Source of the DNA: Sinomicrobium soli
GTDB lineage: Bacteria; Bacteroidota; Bacteroidia; Flavobacteriales; Flavobacteriaceae
Assembly: GCF_003285545.1 (NCBI RefSeq)
Contig: NZ_QLNV01000003.1
Span: 310,001 to 374,000 of the forward strand
Length of the DNA stretch: 64,000 bases
Direction: 5' to 3'
This document shows positions 63,456 through 64,000 of the stretch, in pieces. Below the pieces are notes generated by a model, which was given only the letters and a program-made list of their open reading frames with translations, ran no database searches and was not told the DNA's origin. Position numbers and translations under genes: made by a program. Position 1 is the first letter of the stretch; each line of letters starts with the position of its first letter.

Positions 63456-63582
63456 CGTATGCTTTCGCGGTTTTGAAGCAGTAGTCGGGATATTTCGGCA
63501 GGCATGGTCCGTGTGGTTACACAGCGGAATGCTGCCTTTATACGGCCATATCCTCTCTTCTACGATCCTTCCAAAGCATACG
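63456..63582 (+). other. Additional structured leader between cobalamin riboswitch and metE
   Basis: CGTATGCTTT (63456-63465) is exactly complementary to AAAGCATACG (63573-63582). Enclosed are further complementary pairs: GGATAT with ATATCC, GGCAGGCAT with ATGCTGCC, and TGTG-GTTA-CACA at the tip. Together they form one nested, branched hairpin of ~127 bases. Part may be the expression platform. Confidence 0.5.
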
Positions 63583-63642
63583 GAAAAATAGTTGGTAAGG
63601 AACATTAATGTAATTGATGTTTAACTTAATGCTATTTTAAAA

Positions 63643-64000
63643 ATGCAAAAAAACAATTTGGGCTACCCGCGTATCGGTGCCCGGCGTGAACTGAAAAAGG
63701 CCTGCGAGCAGTACTGGTCCGGAAAAACCGGCCGGGACGAACTGCTCGATGTGGCAGAAAGACTGCGCAGAGAAAACTGGAAAGTACAGCAGGAAGCGGG
63801 TATTGACCTGATCCCGTGCAACGACTTCAGTTTTTACGACCAGGTACTGGACATGTCGCTTACCCTGGGAGCCATCCCGAAAAGGTATAACGCCGTACTG
63901 ACACAGAATAAGGAAAACACCGAACTGGACCTCTATTTTGCCATGGCAAGGGGATACCAGAAAGGCGGACTGGACATCACCGCCATGGAAATGACCAAGT
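63643..64000 (+). CDS. metE: Cobalamin-independent methionine synthase, N-terminal part (3' end outside window)
   Basis: 119 codons visible, open to the right edge. The N-terminus reads L-G-Y-P-R-I-G-A-R-R-E-L-K-K-A-C-E-Q-Y-W, then I-P-C-N-D-F-S-F-Y-D-Q-V-L-D and Y-F-A-M-A-R-G, the start of the N-terminal MetE barrel. The enzyme transfers the methyl group from methyltetrahydrofolate triglutamate to homocysteine without B12. The cobalamin riboswitch upstream turns it down when B12 is available, a common logic where a B12-dependent MetH is also present. The full length is not visible. Confidence 0.95.
   Translation, partial: MQKNNLGYPRIGARRELKKACEQYWSGKTGRDELLDVAERLRRENWKVQQEAGIDLIPCNDFSFYDQVLDMSLTLGAIPKRYNAVLTQNKENTELDLYFAMARGYQKGGLDITAMEMTK

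Overview
The window comes from a member of the Bacteroidota, most likely a flavobacterium. The evidence is three kinds of Bacteroidota-specific content: SusC/SusD pairs, hybrid two-component regulators with an AraC output, and a type IX secretion C-terminal domain. Recognisable promoters fit the Bacteroidota TAnnTTTG form, there are no obvious Shine-Dalgarno tracts, and many lipoproteins are present. No rRNA, tRNA, CRISPR array, insertion sequence or phage gene was recognised. The gene ends at position 1 and position 64000 are cut by the window.

Layout, left part. The window opens with the tail of a hybrid two-component regulator and a small membrane exporter on the minus strand. Next comes a six-gene plus-strand block (1776-7253) of secreted proteins and small lipoproteins: one large multidomain protein, two paralogous small proteins, a DUF6175-type protein and a protein with a CsgG/FlgT-like look. 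No function is established for it, and it is the best candidate here for an undescribed envelope system. A secreted metallophosphoesterase follows, then a tripartite RND efflux operon (adaptor, pump, TolC-like channel) led by a small His-rich secreted protein. An FMN-dependent alpha-hydroxy-acid oxidase and an OmpR-type response regulator with its histidine kinase come next. On the minus strand are a membrane-anchored TPR/HTH regulator, a beta-barrel protein and a large type IX-secreted adhesin-like protein.

Middle part. A small HTH protein, two PepSY-like secreted proteins, a small secreted protein and lgt precede a polysaccharide utilisation locus (30237-46516). It has SusC, SusD, a DUF5017 surface lipoprotein and a full hybrid two-component regulator on the minus strand. 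Divergent to these are a GH88 unsaturated glucuronyl hydrolase, a sulfatase and a family 8 chondroitin-ABC-type lyase. Together these describe capture, cleavage, desulfation and final hydrolysis of a sulfated glycosaminoglycan of the chondroitin/dermatan/hyaluronan type.

Right part. An ECF sigma factor on the plus strand converges on a long minus-strand operon: FecR anti-sigma, SusC with an STN domain, SusD, a surface lipoprotein with an internal duplication, a serine hydrolase lipoprotein, a dipeptide epimerase of the enolase superfamily, and a second serine hydrolase. This looks like a SusCD-type locus for peptides, plausibly cell-wall or D-amino-acid-containing ones, rather than for glycans. 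The sigma factor sits at the far end of the operon it would be expected to control. The window ends with a vitamin B12 pair: a TonB-dependent receptor (btuB) behind a cobalamin riboswitch plus terminator on the minus strand, and metE behind a second cobalamin riboswitch on the plus strand. Between them lie three tandem copies of a roughly 105-bp repeat. Several families of dispersed intergenic repeats and hairpins occur throughout.
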